A DNA stretch of 64,000 nt from JAHCHG01 sp965214585 (GTDB taxonomy: Bacteria > Acidobacteriota > Blastocatellia > Pyrinomonadales > Pyrinomonadaceae), in assembly GCA_965214585.1 (NCBI GenBank), contig OZ243957.1:1984001-2048000 (forward strand), given 5' to 3'. Below the pieces are notes generated by a model. The model was not told the origin of the DNA. It did no database searches and saw only the letters and a list, made by a program, of their open reading frames with translations. Made by a program: the position numbers and the translations under genes. How positions within the stretch are numbered: the stretch's first letter is position 1; every line of letters starts with the position of its first letter. This document shows, in pieces, positions 18,351-27,547 of this stretch.

Positions 18351-18878
18351 ATGAACGGAATTATCTGCCCGAAATGCGATTTGCTGAATTTGACAACCGC
18401 CGAAAATTGTCTGCGCTGTGGTTCTTCTCTGACGTTTATTCCGAAAACCGAATACGTTTCAGTTCCAATTGAAGAACTCAGACAGGCGCAGACTTTCGCT
18501 CAAACCAATTCTATTCCGCAGGACAATGAAATCGGGCGCAAGACGTATTTTTGGTATCGTGTCTATTTGTCGGTTCTGCTGATTCTTTATCTGTCGGTAA
18601 CGATTTTCGGCGTTGCGCTCGTGATTTTTCAACCCGAAACAGAGTCGGGCGATCAGGCGGAAATGCTGATTACCGGAGCGATCTACGGAATTCTCGGCGC
18701 GATATTTTCGGTTCTGACGGCAATCGCGCTTTTTCTACCGCGCAAATCTTGGAACTGGATCGTCGGAATCGTGATGATCGCCTTCGGAATGACAAGCTGC
18801 TGCTTTATTCCCGCCGTCGTTCCGCTGATGATCTATTGGGTAAAACCCGAAACAAAAGCGTTTTTCGGGCGGAAATAA
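18351..18878 (+). CDS. Zinc-ribbon membrane protein of unknown function
   Basis: The N-terminus is a zinc ribbon (CPKCDLLNLTTAENCLRCG, two CxxC knuckles in the first 24 residues). After a polar linker there are three transmembrane helices (residues ~67-90, ~105-125 and ~132-160). The ATG begins the zinc ribbon directly. It is probably an inner-membrane protein with a cytoplasmic metal-binding head. Function not recognised. It is monocistronic by position. Confidence 0.7.
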   Translation: MNGIICPKCDLLNLTTAENCLRCGSSLTFIPKTEYVSVPIEELRQAQTFAQTNSIPQDNEIGRKTYFWYRVYLSVLLILYLSVTIFGVALVIFQPETESGDQAEMLITGAIYGILGAIFSVLTAIALFLPRKSWNWIVGIVMIAFGMTSCCFIPAVVPLMIYWVKPETKAFFGRK

Positions 18879-18922
18879 CAGATAAAATAATACGGCTTAC
18901 CAGTAAATAGGTTCGATATAAT

Positions 18923-18987
18923 GCAGAAACACGCACGAAGTAAGTGTGCCGGAACTTTTGCACACTTACGCGCGCGCGTGTTTCTGC
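18923..18987. repeat. Two-tier hairpin with CG-repeat loop edge
   Basis: Outer stem GCAGAAACACGC / GCGTGTTTCTGC and inner stem TAAGTGTG / CACACTTA. A CGCGCGCG run borders the 3' outer arm. It lies between the zinc-ribbon gene and the TonB-receptor terminator. Confidence 0.65.
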
Positions 18988-19036
18988 AAAATCAACTTAT
19001 CATACCTACCAAATGATTCTCGGTATAACTACCTGC

Positions 19037-19074
19037 AAAATAAAAGCGGCACGCTTCTCTAAGGAAACGCGCCG
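19037..19074 (-). terminator. Rho-independent terminator of the TonB-dependent receptor gene
   Basis: Minus-strand stem CGGCGCGTT / AAGCGTGCCG with one bulge, followed by a T-rich tail, 33 nt after the receptor stop codon. Confidence 0.65.
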
Positions 19075-19106
19075 TAAAAGTAAAACTTCCGGTTTTCAAA
19101 TAAAAA

Positions 19107-22100
19107 CTAGAATTCAAAGCGAACGCCAAGCTGCATCTGAAATACCTGTGAACCGGCGAAATTGGCGTTTGTAATCAAATCGCCGTTGGAATTTCTGATT
19201 CTCAGGAAATTCGGATTCGTCGCGCCGTCAAATCCGCATCTCAAATCCAAAGAATCGGCGCAGAATGAAGTCGTGTTAAATCCCGAAATATCTACGTTTG
19301 AACGATTAAAGATATTAAAGAATTCAGCCGAAAAACTCAAACGTCGTCGTTCTTGGAATCTGAAGTTCTTTTGCAGACGAAGATCAACTTCATATTCGGC
19401 TTTACCGCGAAAATCATTGCGCTTAAACGGAATTCCCGGTGCAAGATACGGGCGTTCGTTGGTGTTGCCGTCGCCGTTAAAATCGTTTCCGACAATCGCA
19501 TCAATCGGTCTTGCCGAACGCAGACGAATCGAAGACGAAACTTCAAAACCGTAAGGCAGAAAGATGATCGGACTTGCCGTAAAGCGATGGCGAACGTCCA
19601 ATCTCGATGCTCCGTATTCGGGAATCAGATTGAAACTGTTGTCGTATTCAAAACCGCCCGAACTTCTTTCGTTATCGTCGTTTGAAAGACTTTGCGAAAG
19701 AACGTAATAAGCGTTTATCTGTCCCCATTTGCGGTTCATCGTCGCGCGGAACGTCAGACCTCTGAACAAGGAACGCGCCGACGATTCACGAAGCGTAACC
19801 GAACCTAAATTAGATACCGGACGCGCACGAGTCGGAATGTTGACATTCGTAAAGATCGGTGCGCCGGCAGCCGTCGTTCCGGTTTGAACTCTGGTCGGGA
19901 TGCCGCGCGGAGTTCTGATCGCAAAAATCGGACGACCGACGGTTCGCAGATCGTTCAACGTGTTCAGAAACTGTGCGTTGTTTAAAACCGCCGGCGAATT
20001 GCTGTTTGCCGCGATCAGCAGATTTGCGTATTGATCCGCCGTAAACGGCGCGGGAACATTAATGTCCCGGTTGCGTTCCAATCTCGAAGTATTTACCTGC
20101 GAATAATCAACTCCGATGGTAACTCCGCGGTAAATTTCTCTCTCTATTCCGCCGCCGAACTGGACGGAACGCGGATTTTTAAAATCTTCCGCAACCGCCG
20201 TCGGCTGTGAATTGGTGAAAACTCCGAGCGCACCGCCGCTTGCTCCGGGCGACGCGGCACTCAGCGCAGCCGTTATATTTTGAAGCTGCTGCGGCGTAAG
20301 AATCGGCAGATTGTCCAAAGCGGAATTGTTCAGATTAATCCCCAAAATCGCAAACTGGCGGTAAACCGTATTCGGACGAACTCCCGTTCCGACCAATGCG
20401 ACATACTGCGGATTTGCCGCATCAAAAGCCGCTTGATTAAAGGTCGAAGGAATTACGCCGTTTCCGCCGATCTGAACAGTTAAATTTCCCGGCGTTGAAC
20501 GAAAGTTATTAACCGGATCAGCCAACAAAAGAAGCGGCGTTGTCGCATAATAAATGCCGCCGAAACCGCGCACAACCGTTTTTCCGTCGTTGGTCGGGTC
20601 CCAAGCAAAGCCTAATCTCGGTCCCAACTGAATTTCGCTGTCGGGAATCGCGCTCGGATCAAAACCTCTGTTTCCGAGAAGCGGGAAAACTCCGTTCTGC
20701 ACGGCGGAAATCAAAGCGTTGTTGCCGAGTTCCGGCGAAGGATTAAATTGTTTTTCGCCGCGAAGTCCGTAATTAAGACTGAAATTCGGCGTTATCCGCC
20801 AAGTGTCCTGCGCGTAAAGTGCTGTTTGGTAAACTTTGTAATTTGCCTGCAAATTACCGATCTGAAGTCTGTATGAAGCTGACGTATCGTCAAATCTTCC
20901 GAAAACCCTGTTACTCGGAGTAGTCGAAGTAAGATTGCGCGTTCCGGCTAAAACGTCGAGAAATGCGGTATCATTATTGTTAAAATAATTAAAGTTGCCG
21001 GGTTGGTTGAAGCCGAAACTCTGGTTGGCTAAAATCCGGCTGATTTCGCCGCCGATCTTGAAGTTGTGATTGCCTCTCGTAATCGAAACGGCATCGTTGA
21101 GTTGATAACGCGTATCAAACTGCGTTGTCGGCAAGAACGAACGAGTTCCGATGTCGCCGTAAGTATTTGCGACAAGCGGCACAAAGGAATTAGCAAGGCG
21201 CGGACGCTCTTCGCGGGCATACTGAAAGCGCAGTTCGTTAAGAATGCTCGGACTCAGAGTGCTTACCAATTGTCCGACAACCGCGATGTTTTCATCGTTT
21301 TCCGTTCCGTTCGTCAAAAGCGAACGGTTTGTCGTCGGGTCAACCGAAGTTTCGCCCGTCGTAACGGCATTTAACGCCTCGTTGCGGCTGTAATTGGCGC
21401 GGATGTTAAACTGATTGCCGCTGTTTACGTTGTAATCAATTCTGGCTAATCCCGAATAAGCGTCGTTGGTTTGCGTAAACGGAACTTCAAAAGATTTGAA
21501 TAAATTGAAGACACCAAGTTGATTCGGCGTAAGAGTGCTTGGCGTAACGTCAAGCGAATTTCTGAACAGAACCTGACGCGGTGCGCGAAATCTCTGCTGT
21601 TCATACGAACCGAAATAGAAAAGTTTGTCTTTAACAAACGGACCGCCGATTGAACCGCCGAATTGCTGCTGCGTCGGCGCGAGCGTCGCGTCAATGCCCT
21701 GCGGCAGAGCCTCAACCAATGCGTCGGCGTATTCGTGTCCGCGAGCCAGTTCGTTCGGGCGAATCAGATAAAAAAGCGAACCGCGCAGTCTGTTCGTGCC
21801 GCCTTTTGTCACGACGTTGACCACGCCGCCGCTTGAGCGTCCGAATTCCGCGCCGTATCCGGCGGCAACAACCTGAAATTCACGAATCGCTTCCTGCGGA
21901 AGTGTGAATGCCGAGTTCGAGCGTTCGCCGCCGCGAATTCCGCCGAAAAACGGTTGATTGTAATCAACTCCGTCAACATTGACGTTCGTGTTGATTCCGC
22001 GCTGACCGCTTAAAGAAATTTGTCCGCGCTGCGGATCAATCTGCGCCGTCGGCGTTAAAATTGCGAAATCCTGAAAACGCCGTCCGTTGATCGGCAGTTC

Positions 22101-22532
22101 GGAAATCGCCGTTTCGGTTAAAACCGCGTCCGGCTTTACTTCCGTCGTCTGTATGCCGCCGCCGGTTACGTCCACGACAACCGAAACGTCGCCCGCGCCC
22201 AAATTAAACAGCGCGTCCGTCGTGCGTCCGACCTGCACCTGCACGTCTATATTCTGCTCGGCAAAATTGCCGCCGCCCGCCGTAACCGTATATTCGCCGG
22301 GCTGCAGCAGCGTAAACGTAAAAATTCCTTCGCTGCTCGAAGTCGTTGTTTTTTGTAATCCCGTGTTTTTGTTTAAAATTCTAACTGTCGCGTTCGGAAC
22401 AATTGCGTCGTTCGTGTCTTTGACAACGCCTGTGATCGCGCCCGTTCCTGCTTGCGCGAAAATTTGCGTGATGCCGAACAGCAAGCAGAATAATGATATT
22501 TGTAAAAATTTTGCTGTAATATTTTTAGCCAT
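19107..22532 (-). CDS. Oar-like TonB-dependent receptor with N-terminal carboxypeptidase-regulatory domain
   Basis: 1141 aa. Signal peptide MAKNITAKFLQIS ... IFAQ. Residues ~28-110 are a carboxypeptidase-regulatory-like domain (GAITGVVKDTNDAIVPNATV ... LQPGEYTV). The plug follows (ELPINGRRFQDFAILTP ... NVNVDGVDYNQPFFGG ... GRSSGGVVNVVTKGGTN), then the beta-barrel to a C-terminal Phe (QLGVRFEF). GAGGTT lies upstream of the ATG. This architecture is expanded in Acidobacteriota and Myxococcota; the substrate (oligosaccharide, peptide or protein export partner) cannot be read from sequence. No dedicated ExbBD/TonB genes flank it; the TonB-like gene at 11.4 kb could serve it. Confidence 0.93.
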   Translation of the reverse strand: MAKNITAKFLQISLFCLLFGITQIFAQAGTGAITGVVKDTNDAIVPNATVRILNKNTGLQKTTTSSSEGIFTFTLLQPGEYTVTAGGGNFAEQNIDVQVQVGRTTDALFNLGAGDVSVVVDVTGGGIQTTEVKPDAVLTETAISELPINGRRFQDFAILTPTAQIDPQRGQISLSGQRGINTNVNVDGVDYNQPFFGGIRGGERSNSAFTLPQEAIREFQVVAAGYGAEFGRSSGGVVNVVTKGGTNRLRGSLFYLIRPNELARGHEYADALVEALPQGIDATLAPTQQQFGGSIGGPFVKDKLFYFGSYEQQRFRAPRQVLFRNSLDVTPSTLTPNQLGVFNLFKSFEVPFTQTNDAYSGLARIDYNVNSGNQFNIRANYSRNEALNAVTTGETSVDPTTNRSLLTNGTENDENIAVVGQLVSTLSPSILNELRFQYAREERPRLANSFVPLVANTYGDIGTRSFLPTTQFDTRYQLNDAVSITRGNHNFKIGGEISRILANQSFGFNQPGNFNYFNNNDTAFLDVLAGTRNLTSTTPSNRVFGRFDDTSASYRLQIGNLQANYKVYQTALYAQDTWRITPNFSLNYGLRGEKQFNPSPELGNNALISAVQNGVFPLLGNRGFDPSAIPDSEIQLGPRLGFAWDPTNDGKTVVRGFGGIYYATTPLLLLADPVNNFRSTPGNLTVQIGGNGVIPSTFNQAAFDAANPQYVALVGTGVRPNTVYRQFAILGINLNNSALDNLPILTPQQLQNITAALSAASPGASGGALGVFTNSQPTAVAEDFKNPRSVQFGGGIEREIYRGVTIGVDYSQVNTSRLERNRDINVPAPFTADQYANLLIAANSNSPAVLNNAQFLNTLNDLRTVGRPIFAIRTPRGIPTRVQTGTTAAGAPIFTNVNIPTRARPVSNLGSVTLRESSARSLFRGLTFRATMNRKWGQINAYYVLSQSLSNDDNERSSGGFEYDNSFNLIPEYGASRLDVRHRFTASPIIFLPYGFEVSSSIRLRSARPIDAIVGNDFNGDGNTNERPYLAPGIPFKRNDFRGKAEYEVDLRLQKNFRFQERRRLSFSAEFFNIFNRSNVDISGFNTTSFCADSLDLRCGFDGATNPNFLRIRNSNGDLITNANFAGSQVFQMQLGVRFEF

Positions 22533-22923
22533 TTTAACCTCTTTAATTTCTTAGATTTTTTAGCAGAAATGCTTAGTATATAAATAATCGGCAAAATACC
22601 CGATTTTCAAACGGAACATCTGACTTATCTTTTATGCTGTCTGAAAATTAAAATATCTGCCGAGATAATTCGAGCGTCAATTACTAAATTGACACCTATT
22701 TTTATCAAAACTTTTGAAGAAAAACCCGTGTTTTCCCAATCTCATAATAAAAGATGTTTTCACACCGACATCAATAGTTTCTTACATCTATATTAAATTC
22801 GTGTGAACAATTTTAAGCGAATAAGAAACATTATCATAAAATTACAAAAAAACAATATGCGAAAACCCGAAATTGCGACGTTTTTCTAAGCTGATTTTTG
22901 ATATTCAGCGTAACTCCTTTGAA
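22533..22923. other. AT-rich leader between receptor and esterase genes
   Basis: A 391-bp gap between two minus-strand genes. On the minus strand TTGACG (22674-22679) with ATATTT 18 nt downstream could be the receptor promoter, but the -10 is weak. No ORF, RNA motif or long palindrome was recognised. Confidence 0.4.
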
Positions 22924-23598
22924 CTAAAAATTTACGGTCAGCCAGTTTTTTATGTCGTCGCGCATCCGATTGGTGATTTCGTGTTTCGCCGCGTAGTTCA
23001 TACTTTGAAAATTCGGCAGATATTCATCTAATTCGCGCTCGAATTTTTGATATTTCTCAAGCGGATAAAATTCGTCTTCGTCCGAATAGAGATATAAAGT
23101 TTCAGCATTTGTCGGTTGATAAATTTCGTTCGTTTCCAGATCGGAAGGAATCCCGCCGCAAATGCCGATTATGCCTTTTAAAATTTCGGGATTCGTAAAA
23201 GCAAAGCGAAAATTTAACGCGCACGCTTGCGAAAAACCGAACAAAAAAATGTTTTTCCGGTCAATTGTTTCATCGGCGACGAGTTTTTCGATAATATCCG
23301 AAATAAATTTATGATGAACGGCAACCGATTCTTCCGATTTATAATTTGTCAGCCAGCCGAAACGCACTTTTAACTCGCCGTTTTTATCTTTTTCATAAAA
23401 TTGATTCGGTGCTTGAATCGAAACGAGCGCGAAATTCTCCGGCGCGATAACTCTCGCTTCGCGCATCATATAATGTTTATGCGCTCCGTAACCGTGAACC
23501 GCGATCAAAAGCGGCGCGTTTTTTGCGGCATTTTCGGGAATAAACAGATCGTAATAAAGATTTATTTCGGCTTTGACGCTTAAATCGGTTTTTATCAT
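22924..23598 (-). CDS. Alpha/beta-hydrolase esterase (phospholipase/carboxylesterase-like)
   Basis: 224-aa cytoplasmic serine hydrolase. The nucleophile elbow is GFSQA (Ser123) in place of the more usual GFSQGG. An oxyanion HGYGAH (residues ~35-40), Asp in YLYSDEDEFYPL and His in AAKHEIT complete a likely triad. No signal peptide. Related enzymes cleave short acyl esters or lysophospholipids. It is transcribed alone, downstream of a small gene and its hairpin. Confidence 0.8.
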   Translation of the reverse strand: MIKTDLSVKAEINLYYDLFIPENAAKNAPLLIAVHGYGAHKHYMMREARVIAPENFALVSIQAPNQFYEKDKNGELKVRFGWLTNYKSEESVAVHHKFISDIIEKLVADETIDRKNIFLFGFSQACALNFRFAFTNPEILKGIIGICGGIPSDLETNEIYQPTNAETLYLYSDEDEFYPLEKYQKFERELDEYLPNFQSMNYAAKHEITNRMRDDIKNWLTVNF

Positions 23599-23626
23599 AA
23601 AAATTTTTGAAACGGCGCGGACAACG

Positions 23627-23660
23627 TAAGAAAGCCGCTCGAATCCGGGCGGCTTTCTTA
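23627..23660 (-). terminator. Hairpin terminator downstream of the 83-aa gene
   Basis: Perfect 12-bp stem TAAGAAAGCCGC / GCGGCTTTCTTA with a 10-nt loop, 30 nt after the small gene's stop. The T-tail is weak on both strands. Confidence 0.6.
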
Positions 23661-23689
23661 TTGTATTACTTAAATATAAAAACTACTTT

Positions 23690-23941
23690 TTATGCAGCGA
23701 GAAGGTCATTTGACGTTTCGGCAAAAACTCGTCTGCCATTTAAAGCATCATCAATGATTTCGCGCACGGCTGAAGCGTCGGGATTTACGTCCATCCGGGC
23801 GCAAGCCCTCAGATGTCTGATAATTCCCTCAGTCGCAATTTGTAATGTTTCGCCGCTTAATTTTGAAAAGCGACGTGCCTGTATATGGTCAATTTGCAAA
23901 ATTCTGTCCTGCAATGTCATCGGTTTAGCTGCTGCTGCCAC
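23690..23941 (-). CDS. Small protein of unknown function
   Basis: 83 aa, apparently starting at a GTG (23939-23941) with AAGGAG about 10 nt upstream; an ATG seven codons later is an alternative. The protein is soluble and mostly helical (TLQDRILQIDHIQARRFSKLSGETLQIATEGIIRHLRACARMD in pieces), with no motif that I recognise. The ribosome site, the following hairpin and the lack of a credible opposite-strand gene support it as real. A long AT-rich leader (23942-24206) lies upstream. Confidence 0.6.
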   Translation of the reverse strand: MAAAAKPMTLQDRILQIDHIQARRFSKLSGETLQIATEGIIRHLRACARMDVNPDASAVREIIDDALNGRRVFAETSNDLLAA

Positions 23942-24206
23942 TTGTTTTATTCTCCTTAGCTTATATAAATTTTTTTTGTCCTTTTGAAAAATATCTCAAA
24001 AGAACGGCAAAAATTGAAAAAGACGCAAAAATAAACACGCTTTTTCAATTTTCTCTAGTTGAAATTCACAACGAAAAAAATGCTTGTTATGAATGACTTG
24101 TTGGAACACTTCAACTTTATGAAATCTATGTTACCAAATAAAAAGCAGTTTGTCACCATTTTTTTTTCAGTTTGTGCAATTTTTCTCAAAGTCCTTTAAA
24201 AATAAG
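23942..24206. other. AT-rich gap with no gene
   Basis: Holds the leader of the 83-aa gene, very rich in A and T (runs of 8-9 T on the plus strand). No conserved RNA motif or ORF was recognised. Confidence 0.4.
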
Positions 24207-24242
24207 CAAAAAAAGACCGCCGAACCAAACGGTCAGACGGTC
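24207..24242 (-). terminator. Rho-independent terminator of the HU gene
   Basis: Minus-strand stem GACCG / CGGTC with an inner CCG/CGG pairing, followed by seven T, 27 nt after the HU stop codon. Confidence 0.75.
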
Positions 24243-24268
24243 ATTTTGTAAAAAGTTTCAGCTAAAAA

Positions 24269-24562
24269 CTAGCCGGCAACAGCATCTTTCATAGCTTTGC
24301 CGACACGGAATTTAACAGTTGTTTTGGCAGGAATTTTGATCGGTTCGCCGGTAGCCGGGTTGCGACCTTCGCGTGCTTTACGCTTGGCTTTAACCAATTT
24401 ACCGAAGCCCGGAATTGTGAATTCTCCGTTCTTTTTAACTTCTTTTGTCGCCAAATCCGACAGAGTATTGAAGAATTCCTTCGCATCCGCTTTTTTCATT
24501 CCCGTTTTGTCAGCCATATGGTTGACGATTTCTGTTTGTGTCATACGCTTTGTAGCAGCCAT
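24269..24562 (-). CDS. HU-family DNA-binding protein
   Basis: 97-aa nucleoid protein that bends DNA as a dimer. The HU/IHF core is complete: MTQTEIVNHMADKTGMKKADAKEFF, then GEFTIPGFGKLVKAKRKAREGRNPATGEPIKIPAKTTVKF in continuous order, with the Pro-tipped beta-arm region RNPATGEPI and the C-terminal GKAMKDAV. CTGGAGG lies upstream of the ATG. Single gene with its own terminator. Confidence 0.95.
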   Translation of the reverse strand: MAATKRMTQTEIVNHMADKTGMKKADAKEFFNTLSDLATKEVKKNGEFTIPGFGKLVKAKRKAREGRNPATGEPIKIPAKTTVKFRVGKAMKDAVAG

Positions 24563-24673
24563 AATTATTTAACCTCCAGTTAAGTGTTTGTGATTATTAA
24601 AACTATTTTATTGAACAATAAAACATCGCTTAAATGCAAATCCTAATAAGCATAATGCTCAAAAAATAAAAAT

Positions 24674-24750
24674 TGGTCGGGGCGAGATGATTCGAACATC
24701 CGACCTCGCGGTCCCAAACCGCGCGCACTACCAGGCTGTGCTACGCCCCG
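24674..24750 (-). tRNA. tRNA-Pro (anticodon TGG)
   Basis: 77 nt on the minus strand. Acceptor CGGGGCG pairs with CGCCCCG, followed by discriminator A and an encoded CCA. The D-arm region AGCACAGCCTGGTAGTGCG is typical, the anticodon stem CGCGG / CCGCG holds loop TTTGGGA, and the T-loop is GTTCGAATC. Anticodon TGG reads Pro codons. Confidence 0.95.
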
Positions 24751-24825
24751 TTTTTTTGATAAGCGTTTCATTTGAGAAACGCCACCAAAAGCCGAATATT
24801 ACAGGCGAAAACCGTTTTGGTCAAG

Positions 24826-25425
24826 TTAAGACGCAGTAATTCGGCTTAAATATTCAATTATTTTTTCCATCGCCCGCGCCCGATGACTTAATTTTCGCTT
24901 AAAATCTTCGGAAAGTTCGCCGAAAGTCTGCTCGAAATTTGCGGGAATAAAAACGGGATCATACCCGAAACCGTTTGTTCCGCTTATATTTACGCTGATT
25001 CTGCCTTCGCATACGCCTTCCGCCTCGAATTTTATTTTGCCGTTCTCATCGGCAATCGCCATTCGGCAGACAAATCTCGCACGTCGGTTTTCGCTTTCGG
25101 TTTTAGATAATTCGTCGAGAAGTTTCGCCGTATTTTCCGCATCATTCGCTTTTTCGCCCGCATATCGAGCCGAAAAAACTCCGGGCTGGTTGCTCAACGC
25201 TTCGACTTCCAAACCCGAATCGTCGGCTAAAGCCCAGAGTCCGGTTTGAACGGCGTAGGATTTTGCCTTCAAAACGGCATTTTCAGCAAAAGTTTCGCCC
25301 GTTTCGCAAACTTCCGAAATGTTTCTAAAATCGCCCAATCCTTTTATTTCCAAATCCAGATCGGCAAGAAAATTTTTCAGTTCTTTTATTTTTCCTTTGT
25401 TGTGTGTGGCGATCAGAAGTTTCAT
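24826..25425 (-). CDS. rdgB: XTP/dITP diphosphatase (RdgB/HAM1 family)
   Basis: Hydrolyses non-canonical purine triphosphates (ITP, dITP, XTP) and keeps them out of DNA and RNA. MKLLIATHNKGKIKEL carries the conserved (S/T)xNxxK motif; ALADDSGLEVEAL and PGVFSARYAG follow, and GFGYDPVFIP and LSHRARAM close the active site. 199 aa from the ATG at 25425, the normal start and size; the upstream TTG at 25443 would only add six residues. It lies 75 nt downstream of the tRNA-Pro on the same strand. Confidence 0.93.
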   Translation of the reverse strand: MKLLIATHNKGKIKELKNFLADLDLEIKGLGDFRNISEVCETGETFAENAVLKAKSYAVQTGLWALADDSGLEVEALSNQPGVFSARYAGEKANDAENTAKLLDELSKTESENRRARFVCRMAIADENGKIKFEAEGVCEGRISVNISGTNGFGYDPVFIPANFEQTFGELSEDFKRKLSHRARAMEKIIEYLSRITAS

Positions 25426-25510
25426 AATTCTTTTCTTGAGCAATAATTTTAATAATACTCATTATTGAGCGATATAGAAATTGCACCGTCGAAAATATAA
25501 ACGGCAAACT

Positions 25511-25800
25511 GTTCGTTGTTCGCTGTTAGCTGTTCACTTTTTTGTGTTGATTCTTTGTTTTTCAATTAAAAACTGATGTTACGCTTATGGTGTATTTTCC
25601 TGTCGCCAACGGCGACAAATATAATAGCGTAGGGTGCAATGGAGCAAAGCGGAATGAAACCCTGCGTCAAATTAAAATAGATTTCGCTCGCCGTAGGTGA
25701 GCAACAAATTACGTTGATTGTCTTTCAGCGACGAAAACTAATTATTCGTAACTTGAGTTAAAAACAAATAATGAATAGCTAACAGCGAAAAGTTGAGAAC
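25511..25800. repeat. Composite foldback with internal hairpins
   Basis: The outer arms match around TTCGCTGTTAGCT (25518-25535 and 25772-25790). Inside are TGTCGCC/GGCGACA (25601-25617), GCGTAGGGT/ACCCTGCG (25627-25667), and a GCTC/GAGC hairpin near 25685-25706. The rest of the 25426-26060 gap holds no gene. The layout resembles the cluster at 9.7 kb. Confidence 0.55.
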
Positions 25801-26060
25801 TGATTTTCAGACAAGTTCAGAGTTTTGCAGGCAGATTCTAACTTCTCCAACTGATCAATTTTTCTGCTGCTCAGTAATGAATAATATTTAATTCTTGCAA
25901 AAACCAGAAATGAACAAACTTGATAAAACAAAAAAAAACACTTTTTTGTTGCCAAACAATACCGTTTCAATGTATAAATTAAGTAGCGGACATTTTTTCG
26001 TCCGTTGCCTGTCAGCCGCAACATTTCTTAGATCGCAAAAATTTTCAGAGGAAATCTGCC

Positions 26061-27452
26061 TTGGACGTTTCGACGACGCAAACTTCGACAAACTCGACAA
26101 ATATGCTTTCGGCAAATGCCGTTCGGGACGAAACTGCGTCTGCCGCAAATGCTTTGAATGCGGACGAAATTATCTTTGAACTCGGTTTATGGCTGGCGAG
26201 TTTGGAGAGTTTTCTGAATTTGCGAAACCATTTTTTCACCGAAGAAAATACTTCAAAAGCCGCTTCGCGCGATTGGGTAAAAGAATTTCGCCTGACTCAT
26301 TCGACGCTTTTGCGCTGCTCGAATCTGACTTACAAACTCGGCAGAATTTTAAACAAACAAAATACCGAACAACCCGACCAAATCGGAAAAGATGTGTTTG
26401 AAACTCTCGATGCGCGGGAAATTTCGGCGAAATTCGATTCAAACGAGATTTACGAATTTTCGCAAATGCTCAAGGATGCAGTTTTGCTGAATGAATCTCT
26501 GCTTCGCGCCCAGCCGCTGAAGTTCGGCGAATGGAAAGCGTGGAGCAATCTGGTTGCCGAAAAGATCGGAAAATCAGAAGCGGCGGAAAAACTCGTCGAA
26601 GCGGCGGAGAAAACAAGCGAAGAATTTCTGCCGCAGGCGTTAAAAAATCTGTTTGAAAAGAAAACGCTTTCGCTGTCGGCTGAAACGAATCTGGAACTGG
26701 TTCTGCCGCGTTTTGCAAAAATCCTGAAATGGCTGTCGGTTATCAAAACGATGCTCGACAAAGACGAGCCTCTCAAACCCGCGCTGCTCGTTTTCTCGCG
26801 CGTTTACGAGCAGATTCAGGAAACGATAAGTTATATAAACAATCGGCTTCTGCGTTTTCCCGATGAAGAAGACGCGCTTTACGGCTCGCTCGACGGCGCG
26901 GCTTACACGGCTTCCATCGAACTTCGCAAAGTTTACAACGAAGAACTTGCCGGATTGGTCGAAATTCGTTCAACGCCTTCGATCTACGCCAAAACCGAAG
27001 CCGCTTATTCGCTTTTAAATAACAGCTGCCAGCTTACTTTGGTAAATTTCGCGCAGCTTCTCGATCCGTCAATCGAGCCGAAGCAGATATTTCCCGATTT
27101 TCAAACAAAACTGGAACAATCTCTCATTTTGCGCCAAAATATGTGGAATCTTCTGAACATCGTTCAGAAAGCGGAGCAAAATCCCGAAACTTATCCGCTT
27201 GCAGATTTGCACGCGCAGTTGAATGATTTTCTGGAAAACAATCTGAAACTTTTCTTTTACAAAGACAGAGAAACGGTTGAGCGTTTTATCGAAGAAGTTT
27301 TGGTGACAAAAAACCAAAAAGACCTCGTGCCGATTCTGCACCGCTTCGGCGCGTATCTCGAAACGCTTTTCGGTCAGGTAAATATGCGCGTCGTTTTAGC
27401 AGATCACCCGTTTGAAGCCGCGAATAAAAGTCCGCACGAAATGTTCGTCTAA
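26061..27452 (+). CDS. Large helical protein of unknown function
   Basis: 463 aa, starting at a TTG with AGAGGAA 8 nt upstream; no ATG is better placed. The protein is hydrophilic and almost entirely helical, with Leu/Glu/Lys-rich amphipathic stretches (for example SEAAEKLVEAAEKTSEEFLP and the C-terminal DLVPILHRFGAYLETLFGQV). No signal peptide, transmembrane segment or catalytic motif is seen. Regular codon use and the ribosome site support a real gene. The stop codon is followed one nucleotide later by a 76-bp REP-like element. I do not recognise the family. Confidence 0.75.
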   Translation: MDVSTTQTSTNSTNMLSANAVRDETASAANALNADEIIFELGLWLASLESFLNLRNHFFTEENTSKAASRDWVKEFRLTHSTLLRCSNLTYKLGRILNKQNTEQPDQIGKDVFETLDAREISAKFDSNEIYEFSQMLKDAVLLNESLLRAQPLKFGEWKAWSNLVAEKIGKSEAAEKLVEAAEKTSEEFLPQALKNLFEKKTLSLSAETNLELVLPRFAKILKWLSVIKTMLDKDEPLKPALLVFSRVYEQIQETISYINNRLLRFPDEEDALYGSLDGAAYTASIELRKVYNEELAGLVEIRSTPSIYAKTEAAYSLLNNSCQLTLVNFAQLLDPSIEPKQIFPDFQTKLEQSLILRQNMWNLLNIVQKAEQNPETYPLADLHAQLNDFLENNLKLFFYKDRETVERFIEEVLVTKNQKDLVPILHRFGAYLETLFGQVNMRVVLADHPFEAANKSPHEMFV

Positions 27453-27453
27453 G

Positions 27454-27529
27454 GTCAGTAGCGTCGGCGTGAGCCGATGCGCTCATCGCGGCTGCATTGA
27501 CCAATCGGCTGACGCACAACGCTGCTGAT
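27454..27529. repeat. 76-bp REP-like palindrome, copy 1
   Basis: Begins GTCAGTAGCGTCGGCGTGAG and ends with the imperfect reverse complement. It sits between the helical-protein stop and the ABC permease stop, where it could be a shared 3' end. Same length as the copies at 32923 and 44045. Confidence 0.8.
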
Positions 27530-27547
27530 AAAAATCTCCGCGTTCTT

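Noticed and set aside
18944..19174. 76-codon ORF after the zinc-ribbon gene
   Set aside because: It is the translation of a two-tier hairpin and the receptor terminator, antisense to the receptor 3' end, with no ribosome site.
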